Shown piece by piece: positions 42,079 through 50,331 of a DNA stretch of 64,000 nucleotides (its first letter is position 1; each line of letters begins with the position of its first letter). The position numbers and the translations under genes are program-made. The notes under the pieces were generated by a model. That model made no database searches and had not been told where the DNA came from. It saw nothing but the letters and a program-made list of their open reading frames with translations. This stretch comes from Ornithinicoccus hortensis (lineage in GTDB: Bacteria; Actinomycetota; Actinomycetes; Actinomycetales; Dermatophilaceae), in NCBI RefSeq assembly GCF_006716185.1, contig NZ_VFOP01000001.1, forward strand, positions 2,666,001 through 2,730,000, given 5' to 3'.

Positions 42079-44081
42079 TGGACGGCCGCGGGTTCGCAGC
42101 ACGCTACGGGCGGTATGCCGGCGGCCCGGATCCGCTCGCCCCACCGGTCGACCTGGCCGAGGCCCTCGAGGCGATCGGCCACGACGTGATGGCCGGCTAC
42201 GACCCGGAGCGGGCGATGCGCGAGTTCCTGCGCCGCGGCGGGCGCCAGCAGACCGGGCTGGACTCCCTCGCCGCCCAGGTGGCCGCGCGGCGCCGGGAAC
42301 TGCTCCAGCGGCACAGCCTGGACGGCACGCTGCGCCAGGTCCGCGAGCTGCTCGACCGGGCAGTCCTGAGCGAACGCCAGCAGCTGGCCCGGGACCTGGA
42401 CGAGGACGCCCGGTTCGCCGAGCTGCAGATCGAGAACCTACCGGCGTCCACCTCCGCGGCGGTCACCGAGCTGGCCCACTACCCGTGGCGGAGCGCCGAG
42501 GCCCGCGAGACCTACCAACAGATCCGCGAGCTGCTGGGTCAGGAGCTGCTCGACCAGCGGTTCGCCGGGATGAAGCAGGCGCTCCAGGGCGCCACCGAGG
42601 AGGACCGCCAGCGCGTCCAGGAGATGCTCTCCGACCTCAACGACCTGATCGAGGCGCACCGGCTCGGGGACGACACCGACCAGCAGTTCGCCGACTTCAT
42701 GGACAAGCACGGCGAGTTCTTCCCGGAGCAGCCCCGCACCGTCGAGGAGCTGGTCAACGCCCTGGCTGCGCGGTCGGCCGCCGCCCAGCGGATGCTCAAC
42801 TCGATGACCCCGGAGCAGCGCGCCGAGCTGCTGGAGCTCTCGCAGCAGGCGTTCGGCTCACCGGAGCTATCCCGGGCGCTGGGCCGCCTGGAGGACAACC
42901 TGCAGCTGTTGCGGCCGGGCATGGACTGGGGCGGGTCGGAGTCCTTCGACGGCGACCAGGGTATGGGCCTGGGCGAGGCGACCGGCGTGATGCAGGACCT
43001 CGCCGAGCTCGACGCGCTCTCCGAGCAGCTGTCCCAGGAGTATGCCGGGGCGCGGATGGGCGACGTCGACGTGGACGCCCTCGCCCGCCAGTTGGGCGAT
43101 GAGGCGGCCGCGGACGCCCGGACGCTGGCCGAGCTGGAACGGGCGCTGTCCGACTCGGGCTACCTGCGCCGCAGCAGCGACGGGCGGCTCACGCTGTCCC
43201 CCCGCGCCATGCGCCAGCTGGGCCGCAGCCTGCTGCGCGACGTGGCCACCCGCCTGTCGGGACGTCAGGGGGCACGCGACACACGGCATCCCGGTATGGC
43301 GGGCGAGCCCAGCGGCGCGACCCGCGAGTGGACCTTCGGCGACACCGAGCCGTGGGACGTCACCCGGACGGTCGGCAACGCCGTCCTGCGGACCGTCGGC
43401 GAGGGGCGGGACGCCCGCCGCGGCGTGGCCCTGGACATCCGCGACGTGGAGGTGGTCGAGACCGAGGCGCGGACCCAGGCCGCGGTCGCGCTGCTGGTGG
43501 ACACCTCGTTCTCGATGGCGATGGACGGCCGGTGGGTGCCGATGAAACAGACCGCCCTCGCGCTGCACACCCTCCTGCACAGCCGGTTCCGCGGTGACCG
43601 GCTCGAGCTGATCACCTTCGGTCGGTATGCCGAGCGCACCGGGATCGAGTCACTCACCGGGCTGGAGCCGGTGTGGGCCAAGGGGACGAACCTGCACCAC
43701 GCGCTGCTGCTGGCCAACCGGCACTTCCGGCAGGTCCCGCAGGCGCAGCCGGTGCTGTTGATCGTCACCGACGGGGAGCCGACCGCCCACCTGGAGGCCG
43801 GGGGCGAGGTCTTCTTCGACTACCCACCGCACCCGGTGACGCTCGCCCACACGGTGCGCGAGCTGGACACCTCCCGCCGGCTGGGCGCGCAGACCACCTT
43901 CTTCCGCCTGGGCGAGGATCCCGGTCTGGCCCGGTTCATCGACCAACTGGCCCGACGGGTCGACGGCACGGTCGTGGCTCCCGAGCTGGACGACCTGGGC
44001 GCCGCCGTCGTCGGCAGCTACCTGGGCTCGCGCGGGTGGTCCGCGCGCGGCTTCGGGCTGGACGACCTCGAGGGCTTCTGA
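42078..44081 (+). CDS. VWA-domain partner of MoxR-like ATPase
   Basis: The 667-residue protein has a long helical, Gln/Glu/Arg-rich N-terminal part (about 60-420) and a C-terminal von Willebrand A domain from about 465. The MIDAS motif is LLVDTSFSMAM, with KGTNLHHALL and IVTDGEPT as the second and third metal-site loops. No signal peptide or membrane helix is seen, so the pair acts in the cytoplasm. It is translated together with the MoxR ATPase. Its 3' end overlaps the convergent exonuclease gene by 64 bases. Confidence 0.9.
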   Translation: MDGRGFAARYGRYAGGPDPLAPPVDLAEALEAIGHDVMAGYDPERAMREFLRRGGRQQTGLDSLAAQVAARRRELLQRHSLDGTLRQVRELLDRAVLSERQQLARDLDEDARFAELQIENLPASTSAAVTELAHYPWRSAEARETYQQIRELLGQELLDQRFAGMKQALQGATEEDRQRVQEMLSDLNDLIEAHRLGDDTDQQFADFMDKHGEFFPEQPRTVEELVNALAARSAAAQRMLNSMTPEQRAELLELSQQAFGSPELSRALGRLEDNLQLLRPGMDWGGSESFDGDQGMGLGEATGVMQDLAELDALSEQLSQEYAGARMGDVDVDALARQLGDEAAADARTLAELERALSDSGYLRRSSDGRLTLSPRAMRQLGRSLLRDVATRLSGRQGARDTRHPGMAGEPSGATREWTFGDTEPWDVTRTVGNAVLRTVGEGRDARRGVALDIRDVEVVETEARTQAAVALLVDTSFSMAMDGRWVPMKQTALALHTLLHSRFRGDRLELITFGRYAERTGIESLTGLEPVWAKGTNLHHALLLANRHFRQVPQAQPVLLIVTDGEPTAHLEAGGEVFFDYPPHPVTLAHTVRELDTSRRLGAQTTFFRLGEDPGLARFIDQLARRVDGTVVAPELDDLGAAVVGSYLGSRGWSARGFGLDDLEGF

Positions 44082-44683
44082 GCGCGCGAATCTGCCCGCC
44101 GCGACATCTCCAGCAACAGGTTGGCGTAGCCCCGTGCGTCATCGATGGCCCGGTGCGTGTGCGCCACGTCCCCGAACCACTCGGGAGGAATGTGATGGGT
44201 GTGCATCTCGGTGATCGAGGTGCCGGTGACCCCGGCGGCGTAGCTGCGGATGCACAGCCCGGGGCCATCGAAGAGCGGGTCGTCCTCGTAGGGTCCCTGG
44301 GTGATGCCGTAGCGGGTGAACCGCCGCAGGTAGTAGTCCACCCAGGCCGCGTCGAAGGCCAGCGGCGCCGCGGCAAACATCCGCGGGTGCGGCAGCGACC
44401 GCACCCACGCCGCGTACCTGGCCAGCACCGACGGCACCGGCTCGGGGTCGGCCGTCGCTGCCTCCCACGCCTCGGGGAAGTGCTGGAACCACTCCAGGGT
44501 CTTGGGGCTCGGGCTGGCACCGGGCAGCGGCTCGAGGACGGCCTCGAAGCTACCGCGCTCGGTGCCGTCCAGGGAGATCGCCACGGACGCGAAGGACAGC
44601 ATCGAGTTCGGCCCCGGCCACGGCCCGTCGGCCTCGATGTCGGTCACCACGTAGGTCCAGGCCTCGCGCTCCGCCCGCGTCAT
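44018..44683 (-). CDS. DnaQ-like 3'-5' exonuclease
   Basis: The 221-residue protein has an RNase-H-like exonuclease core: Asp15 and Glu17 in VVTDIEADGPW, an Asp in LAFDAAWVDYYLRRF, and His-Asp in HRAIDDARGYANLLL. This is the DEDD-h arrangement. The last 25 residues are basic (SRSSSPKPRADHPREPR) and lie in the region overlapping the convergent VWA gene. The start overlaps the upstream glycosyltransferase stop (ATGA), though a functional link is not obvious. Substrate (DNA or RNA) is unknown. Confidence 0.85.
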   Translation of the reverse strand: MTRAEREAWTYVVTDIEADGPWPGPNSMLSFASVAISLDGTERGSFEAVLEPLPGASPSPKTLEWFQHFPEAWEAATADPEPVPSVLARYAAWVRSLPHPRMFAAAPLAFDAAWVDYYLRRFTRYGITQGPYEDDPLFDGPGLCIRSYAAGVTGTSITEMHTHHIPPEWFGDVAHTHRAIDDARGYANLLLEMSRRADSRAQKPSRSSSPKPRADHPREPR

Positions 44684-45795
44684 CGCTGCACCGCCTCCAC
44701 GGTCCCGCGCCGGTCGAGGGAGCCCAGGTCGGCAGCCACCTGCCGGGCCCGGGCCTCCCAGGTGTGCTCGTGCCGGGCCGCCAGCACCCGCTCGGTGGTG
44801 GCGGCGACCTCGCCCCGGTCGTCCCGCAGCCGGGTGAGCAGCGCGCGGACCTGCTCCTCGTCATACGGGACGGACCAGCCGAGCCCCGCCCCGGCGACCG
44901 TCTCCGCGGCCAGCGTCCCGGCGCTGGCCAGCACCGGCTTGCCATAGCCGAGGTACTCGTACAGCTTCACCGGCGAGGCGAAGTCGCGGTACTCCGAGGG
45001 CTCCACCACCAACGAGCACACGTCGGAGCGCTCGAACAGCCCCCGCAACCCCTCGCCGCGCCGGTGCACCACCTCCACCCGGTCGCCGAGCAGCTGCTCG
45101 TACTCCCCGCGCACCGCCTCCCACGCCTCGGGCGGCGTGCACAGCAGCATCCGCACCCCCGGGGTCTGCGCCACGGCACGGACCATGGGCTGCATCCGGT
45201 AGTAGGAACTGAGGTTGCCCACGTAGAGGACGGTCAACTCGGTGGAGGTGGACGGCGCGTCGACGACCGCCCCGCCGGGCGGCAGCGCGGCCGCCTGCCC
45301 GGGCCGCAGGTGCGGCACGTAGTCCGCGATCTGCAGCGACGGCAGGTAGACCCGGTCCAGCGCCCGGAACGCGACCAACTCGGCGTGGTAGAGCGTCCGG
45401 GTGCCCAGGGCGACGACCCGGTTGACCCGCTCCAGGTACTCCGGGAACCGCCAGTAGACGTCGCGGTAGAACATCCCCGTCGGTATGCCGTGCCGCCGGC
45501 ACAGGTGCAGCAGGCGCAGGTCGACCAGGGGGTGGGTGGGCAGGTGGTGGGACTCGGTGAGCACCGTCGGCATCGTGGAGTTCTCGCCGTAGGCGAAGTC
45601 CACCCGCAGCCCGTCCTTGAGCTGCCCGGCGAGTTCCCGCACGGCCCGGCGGCGCTGCGCCCCGTAGCCGGTGATCCCGATGACGTCGTAGCCCAGGTCG
45701 TGGAAGGCCTGGTGCATCTTCACCGGCCGGACACCCGAGCCGGATCCGGCGCGCTCGCCGAGCGGGTACGGGGCGTGGAAGACCATGGTGGGCAC
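44680..45795 (-). CDS. Glycosyltransferase (GT-B fold)
   Basis: The 371-residue enzyme starts with a Gly/Ser-rich loop (PLGERAGSGSGVRPVKM) and has a donor domain with VLYVGNLSSYYRM and SPVKLYEYLGYGKPVLASAGT, a typical GT4 layout. The GTG at 45795 is six bases after TAGGTT, giving a leaderless start; an ATG at 45786 is an alternative. It is divergent from the wecB homologue with only 34 bases between start codons, suggesting linked expression in glycan synthesis. Confidence 0.88.
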   Translation of the reverse strand: MPTMVFHAPYPLGERAGSGSGVRPVKMHQAFHDLGYDVIGITGYGAQRRRAVRELAGQLKDGLRVDFAYGENSTMPTVLTESHHLPTHPLVDLRLLHLCRRHGIPTGMFYRDVYWRFPEYLERVNRVVALGTRTLYHAELVAFRALDRVYLPSLQIADYVPHLRPGQAAALPPGGAVVDAPSTSTELTVLYVGNLSSYYRMQPMVRAVAQTPGVRMLLCTPPEAWEAVRGEYEQLLGDRVEVVHRRGEGLRGLFERSDVCSLVVEPSEYRDFASPVKLYEYLGYGKPVLASAGTLAAETVAGAGLGWSVPYDEEQVRALLTRLRDDRGEVAATTERVLAARHEHTWEARARQVAADLGSLDRRGTVEAVQR

Positions 45796-45801
45796 CCACC
45801 C

Positions 45802-45822
45802 AACCTAACGGCCCTCTACGCT
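45802..45822. promoter_or_regulatory. Back-to-back leaderless promoters
   Basis: Minus-strand -10 TAGGTT (45807-45802) is six bases from the GTG of the glycosyltransferase; plus-strand -10 TACGCT (45817-45822) is seven bases from the GTG of the epimerase. Only nine bases separate the two boxes, so each -35 lies inside the opposite gene. Confidence 0.6.
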
Positions 45823-45829
45823 GACCCGC

Positions 45830-46888
45830 GTGAAGATCCTCAGTGTCGTCGGCGCCCGTCCGCAGTTCGTGAAGCTGGCCCCCGTGGCCGACGAGTGCCG
45901 GGCCCGGGGGGTGGAGCACGTGATCGTCCACACCGGGCAGCACTACGACCCCATGCTGTCCGACGTCTTCTTCGCCGACCTGGGGATCCCGGACCCCGAC
46001 GTCCACCTGGGGGTCGGCTCCGGGGGGCACGGCGTGCAGACCGGGGCGATCCTGTCCGCGATGGACGCGGTGCTGGCCGAGCACGCCCCGGACTGGGTGC
46101 TGGTCTACGGCGACACCAACTCCACCCTCGCCGGCGCCCTGTCGGCGGTGAAGCTGCACCTGCCGGTCGCGCACCTGGAGGCGGGTCTGCGCAGCTTCAA
46201 CCGGAGGATGCCGGAGGAGCACAACCGGGTGCTCACCGACCACGCCGCTGACCTGCTCCTCGCACCGACCGGGGTCGCCGCGGGTCACCTGGCCGACGAG
46301 GGTCTGGCCGACCGCACGGTGGTCGTGGGCGACGTCATGGTGGACGTGCTGCTCAAGGTCCGCGACCGGCTCACCGACGACGACGCCGTGCTGCAGGAAC
46401 TGGGTATGCCGTCCGGCGGGTTCTCGGTGGCCACGATCCACCGGGCGGAGAACACCGACGACCCGGACCGGTTGCGCGCGATCGTCGCCGCACTGCAGGA
46501 GGTGGACCACCCGGTCGTACTGTTGGCGCACCCGCGCCTACGGGCCAAGGCCTCGGCACAGGGGCTGGACCTGGACGGCGGGTCGCTGACCACCCGCTAC
46601 CCATTGGCCTACCCCTCGCTCGTGGGCGCGGTCTCCCACGCCCGGGGCGTGATCACCGACTCCGGCGGGCTGCAGAAGGAGGCGTTCGTGCTGCGCACCC
46701 CGTGCACCACGGTGCGCACCGAGACCGAGTGGGTCGAGACGGTCGACCGGGGGTGGAACGTCCTGGTCGAGCCCGGCCCCGACCTGGCCGCCGCCGCGAC
46801 CCGCCCGGCTCCCCCGGCCACCGACGCGGCCCCCTACGGGGACGGCCACGCCGCGGCGGCCGTGCTCGACGCGTTGCTCAACCGCTGA
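45830..46888 (+). CDS. wecB: Non-hydrolysing UDP-GlcNAc 2-epimerase
   Basis: The 352-residue enzyme interconverts UDP-GlcNAc and UDP-ManNAc or their derivatives. Landmarks are VVGARPQFVKLAPV, HTGQHYD, YGDTNSTLAGA, HLEAGLRSFNRRMPEE, TIHRAENTD and TDSGGLQKEAF with the catalytic His, Glu and Asp positions. In pathways with di-N-acetylated uronic sugars the same fold (WbpI) acts on UDP-GlcNAc(3NAc)A; the window also encodes the other enzymes of that route. The GTG start is leaderless. Confidence 0.93.
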   Translation: MKILSVVGARPQFVKLAPVADECRARGVEHVIVHTGQHYDPMLSDVFFADLGIPDPDVHLGVGSGGHGVQTGAILSAMDAVLAEHAPDWVLVYGDTNSTLAGALSAVKLHLPVAHLEAGLRSFNRRMPEEHNRVLTDHAADLLLAPTGVAAGHLADEGLADRTVVVGDVMVDVLLKVRDRLTDDDAVLQELGMPSGGFSVATIHRAENTDDPDRLRAIVAALQEVDHPVVLLAHPRLRAKASAQGLDLDGGSLTTRYPLAYPSLVGAVSHARGVITDSGGLQKEAFVLRTPCTTVRTETEWVETVDRGWNVLVEPGPDLAAAATRPAPPATDAAPYGDGHAAAAVLDALLNR

Positions 46889-47276
46889 TCCGGAAGGCCC
46901 GGCCCGTCGTCTCCTCGGGCTCGATCCGCACGAAGCGGGGCTTGTTGCCCTGCTGCCACGGCGTGATCCCCAGGTCCAGCACCTCGATCGAGTCGTAGAA
47001 GTCCCGGACCTCGGTGGCCGGTCCCTTGACCACGACGCTCCAGGCGGTGTCACCGTCCCGGCCGTCGATCTCGTAGGCGACGTACTGCCCCACGGCGCCG
47101 GCCAGTTTGGTCCCGGTGGCGGTCCGGAACACCAAGGTCCCCCGGTCCACGACGTGGTTGACCGGGAAGATGTCTGGCCCGCCCTCCACGACGACGGCCA
47201 GCCTGCCGTATGCCGCGTCGCGCAGCCGCCTCCAGCACTCGTCCGCGGTCATCTGCTGGATCGCGTCCTGGTCCAT
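46878..47276 (-). CDS. Pyridoxamine 5'-phosphate oxidase-family protein
   Basis: The 132-residue protein has the flavin-barrel layout: DECWRRLRDAAYGRLAVVVEGGPDIFPVNHVVDRGTLVFRT and TKLAGAVGQYVAYEIDG match the Pfam pyridox-oxidase-2-like family. It probably binds FMN or F420 and acts on an unknown substrate. Its 3' end overlaps the convergent epimerase gene by 11 bases. GGCAGG precedes the ATG. Confidence 0.85.
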   Translation of the reverse strand: MDQDAIQQMTADECWRRLRDAAYGRLAVVVEGGPDIFPVNHVVDRGTLVFRTATGTKLAGAVGQYVAYEIDGRDGDTAWSVVVKGPATEVRDFYDSIEVLDLGITPWQQGNKPRFVRIEPEETTGRAFRISG

Positions 47277-47379
47277 CCTGCCCACCGGCCTTCCTCGCTC
47301 GTCGGTGCTTCGAGTACACCGGACGCCGCGCCTTCTGCCAAGGGCCCAAGGTCCCGTCCCGGCGATCCGGCGCCGCCCC

Positions 47380-47679
47380 TCAGCCCGGGTCGGTGAAGGT
47401 GACCGACTTTCCGGCGGCCCGGGCGTACCCGATCTCCCTCGTCGTGGACTCACCGACATAGCCCCCGGGATTGACCACGAGGACCCGGTCGGCCAGGTCG
47501 ATCTTGTGCAGGTGCAGGGCGTCCAGCGCGGACTTCTGCTCCTCGGTGACCGCCCCGTCCGCCTCGGCGGGGGCGAGGACGATCGCGCCGGCGAAGGTCA
47601 GCTCGCGGTTCGCCGCACGCATCTGGTCGGCGAACCGGGCGGAGCCACAGATGCAGACGATCTCGGGTCGCGGTGTCAC
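47380..47679 (-). CDS. Small nucleoside 2-deoxyribosyltransferase-like protein
   Basis: The 99-residue protein has the Rossmann-like NDT fold start VCICGSARFADQMRAANREL, LAPAEADG, and HKIDLADRVLVVNPGGYVGESTTREIGYA, where the catalytic-type Glu-Ser/Thr turn is kept. It is short for a full enzyme, so a nucleotide-binding or cleaving role is only inferred. It stands alone between the PPOX gene and a glycosyltransferase. Confidence 0.75.
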   Translation of the reverse strand: MTPRPEIVCICGSARFADQMRAANRELTFAGAIVLAPAEADGAVTEEQKSALDALHLHKIDLADRVLVVNPGGYVGESTTREIGYARAAGKSVTFTDPG

Positions 47680-47791
47680 GGGACCCGCCGACTGGACGGG
47701 TTATGCACGGATATCGCCCCGGATCCGGCAATACCGCGTCCAGTCGGCGACGCGGACACGCCGGACCTCAGCCGGATGCCGGCCCGAAGTG

Positions 47792-48925
47792 TCATCCGAG
47801 CCGGGCCGCCAGCGCATCGACGGCGCGCGCCCAGCCCAGCACCTGTTCCTGCGCGGAGTACTCCTGCGCGATCGCATGGCTGGCAGCCTTGAACGCCGCG
47901 ACCTGCTCCGGCGTCAGGTCGTCCAGCGCCCTGGCCAGCGACTCCGCGGTGAAGTCGGGCGTGACGACGCCCAGCCCGTGCTGCTCCACCAGCGCGGCCA
48001 TCTCCGGGCTGGGACCCACGATGATGGCCAGGCGGGCCTGCACGTAGTCGAAGAACTTGTTCGGCAGCGTGTTCAGGTAGTTGAAGGTCAGCGGCGGCAG
48101 CACGAACACCCCGACGTCGCACCGCACGAGCCGCTCGACCAGCTCCCCCGGTGTCACCGGCTCGTTGAACCGCACCTGGGGCAGGTCCGCGGCCTGCTCC
48201 TCCAGCTCGGCCAGGTAGCCCGGGTCGTTGGGCACGACGTACAGGTCCAGGGTCACCGGCCGCTCCGTCAGGCGCACCGCGTCGAGCATCAGCCCGAGGC
48301 TGCGGTTGCGCCGGGCGGCGCCGGAGTGGACCAGCCGCAGCGGCTCACCGACGGGCGTGGGTGAGCGGTCGGCATACGGGGCGGCGTTGATCACCACCCC
48401 CGCCTCGACGCCGAACTCCCGCCGGTACTCCTGCGCCAGCTTCTCCCCCACCGTCGTGACCGAGGCGGCCCGGGTCACCCAGGTGCGCACCATCCAGCGA
48501 CGGTAAGGCGCGACGAACCAACGCCACCGCCAGGACTCCTCGTTCTGCCGGGAGGCGTACTCGTGCAGGTCCGCGTGGACCCCGGCGGGCGGGCGCAGGG
48601 TCACCGCGAGGGGCACCGAGTCGACGTCGTTGGCCAGGACCACGTCCCACCGGCCGGGCTCCAACCGCGGCCTCAGGTGCTTGATCACGGGGGCGGTGTC
48701 GTATGCCGACTGGTAGCGCCGCAGGATCAGCAACCGCCGGTCGGTATGCCAGGCGATGATCTCGTCAGGCACCTGGATGTGCTCGACCACCCCGTCGGGG
48801 GCGGGGCCGTAGCCGACGGTGGTCACGGCATACCGGTCGGCGAACAGGCGGATCTGGCGCAGCACCCGGGCGTCGGCGACGAGCCGGCTCAGGCTGATGA
48901 TCAGCAGGCTGCGGCGCTCGCTCAT
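47792..48925 (-). CDS. Glycosyltransferase (GT-B fold)
   Basis: The 377-residue enzyme opens with LLIISLSRLVADARVLRQIRLFAD, the acceptor-side loop of GT4-like transferases, and continues with LVHSGAARRNRSLGLML and a donor-side TLPNKFFDYVQARLAIIVG. It is coupled to another glycosyltransferase upstream (ATGA overlap) and to an ABC transporter, making a small glycan assembly and export operon running 52183 to 47792. The sugar donor is unknown. Confidence 0.88.
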   Translation of the reverse strand: MSERRSLLIISLSRLVADARVLRQIRLFADRYAVTTVGYGPAPDGVVEHIQVPDEIIAWHTDRRLLILRRYQSAYDTAPVIKHLRPRLEPGRWDVVLANDVDSVPLAVTLRPPAGVHADLHEYASRQNEESWRWRWFVAPYRRWMVRTWVTRAASVTTVGEKLAQEYRREFGVEAGVVINAAPYADRSPTPVGEPLRLVHSGAARRNRSLGLMLDAVRLTERPVTLDLYVVPNDPGYLAELEEQAADLPQVRFNEPVTPGELVERLVRCDVGVFVLPPLTFNYLNTLPNKFFDYVQARLAIIVGPSPEMAALVEQHGLGVVTPDFTAESLARALDDLTPEQVAAFKAASHAIAQEYSAQEQVLGWARAVDALAARLG

Positions 48926-50331
48926 GGGCGACCAGACCCGGCCAGGACCCGCGCGTAGAGGCCCAGCAGCTCGGCCTCCTCGTGCTCCCAGGTGAGCTCG
49001 GTGGCCGCGCGCCGGGCGGCGGCCCGGTAGCGCTCCGGGTCGTCAAGGATGGTGCTCATCGTCGCGGCCATGTCGGCCGGGGACTGGGCGTCGAAGATCT
49101 CCCCGACGCCGTGCTCGCGCACCACCGCGGCGGTGTCCGGCAGGTCGGCGGCCGCGATCGGCAGGCCCCCGTGGATCGACTCGAAGAGCTTGTTGGGCAG
49201 GCTGAACTCGTAGGACAGGCAGACCGGCCGGACATAGACCACCGACAGGTCCGCGTCGGCCAGCGCGGTCGCGACCTCCGAGGGGGCGACCTTGCCGACG
49301 AAGTGCACCCGCTCCCCCAGCCCGAGCCGGCCGATCCGCTCGTGAAGCACGGCCAGGTAGTCCGGCTCGCCGTAGCCGAGCAGCACGAAGTGCACCCCCT
49401 CGGGCAGCAGCGCCATCGCTTCCAGGGTCTCCTCGATGCCGCGGGAGGTGGTGATCCGGCCGCCGTAGGCCACGACCTGGGAGTCGGGGCCGAGCCCCGC
49501 CAGCTCGCGCAGCCGCCCCCGGGCGGGGTCGACCGGGCCCCCGGCACCGCTGGGGATGTTGCGCACCAGCGTCGGGGCCTCCGGCAAACGGTAGGCGGTG
49601 CGGTACCAGTCCACGATCGAGGGGCTGACCGTGATCACGCCGGCGGCCCGCCGGATCACCGTGGACTCGATGGCCGTCTCGACCAGGGGCGCGACAGGCC
49701 GGTCCGTCCGCACGTTGCGGTGCCGCCACAGCTCGTGCGCGTCGTAGACGACGCGTGCCCCGGTGCGTGCGGAGATCCACCAGGCGGGGGCGAGGGTGTT
49801 GCCGTCGTTGGCATGCACGACGTCCGGCCGCCAGGCGATCGCCTCCCGGGCCGCCTCGAGCCAGTAGAGCCCGAGGTTGGCGGTGCGGAAGGTGCGCAGC
49901 CACACGTCGTTGGCCGCCAAGAGGACCCGGTCCTTCGCGGTGGGCCGGGCCGGCAGGGTCGGTATGTCGACCGCCGGCTCCGGGCGGCTGGGTGCCTGTT
50001 CGGTGGTCCCCGGGGAGGTCTGGTCGGCGGTGCCCCGGGCCACGGGCGTCTGCCGGCCGAGCACCCTGCGGGCGAGGTCGACCGCCCAGGGGGCGTAGCG
50101 GATGAGCTCGAACTCGGGGGCGCGCTGCACCTCGATGCCCTCGCCCACGGTGTCCGGGCCCTCGGCATACCCGGCGCGGGCTCGCGCCACCGCGAAGATC
50201 CGGACCTCGGCTCCGGCCGAGCGCAGCGAGGTGGCGGTCTTGATCACCCGGGCGTCGGCGTGCGCGTCGTTGTAGACCAGCAGGGCGACCCGCGGCGCGC
50301 GGCCGCCCACCCGGGGCAACGGTTCAGTCAC
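48922..50331 (-). CDS. GT4-family glycosyltransferase
   Basis: The 469-residue enzyme begins ALLVYNDAHADARVIKTATSL and has a proline/alanine/threonine-rich insertion at about 95-130. The donor domain contains VVAYGGRITTSRGIEETLEAM, FVLLGYGE and LSYEFSLPNKLFESIHGGLPIAA. The insertion makes it longer than typical GT4 enzymes. GTG start overlaps the ABC transporter stop by eight bases. Confidence 0.9.
   Translation of the reverse strand: MTEPLPRVGGRAPRVALLVYNDAHADARVIKTATSLRSAGAEVRIFAVARARAGYAEGPDTVGEGIEVQRAPEFELIRYAPWAVDLARRVLGRQTPVARGTADQTSPGTTEQAPSRPEPAVDIPTLPARPTAKDRVLLAANDVWLRTFRTANLGLYWLEAAREAIAWRPDVVHANDGNTLAPAWWISARTGARVVYDAHELWRHRNVRTDRPVAPLVETAIESTVIRRAAGVITVSPSIVDWYRTAYRLPEAPTLVRNIPSGAGGPVDPARGRLRELAGLGPDSQVVAYGGRITTSRGIEETLEAMALLPEGVHFVLLGYGEPDYLAVLHERIGRLGLGERVHFVGKVAPSEVATALADADLSVVYVRPVCLSYEFSLPNKLFESIHGGLPIAAADLPDTAAVVREHGVGEIFDAQSPADMAATMSTILDDPERYRAAARRAATELTWEHEEAELLGLYARVLAGSGRP

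Noticed and set aside
47680-47791. Possible gene or RNA between the NDT-like gene and the glycosyltransferase
   Set aside because: No open frame with coding bias and no stable RNA fold could be recognised in these 112 bases.
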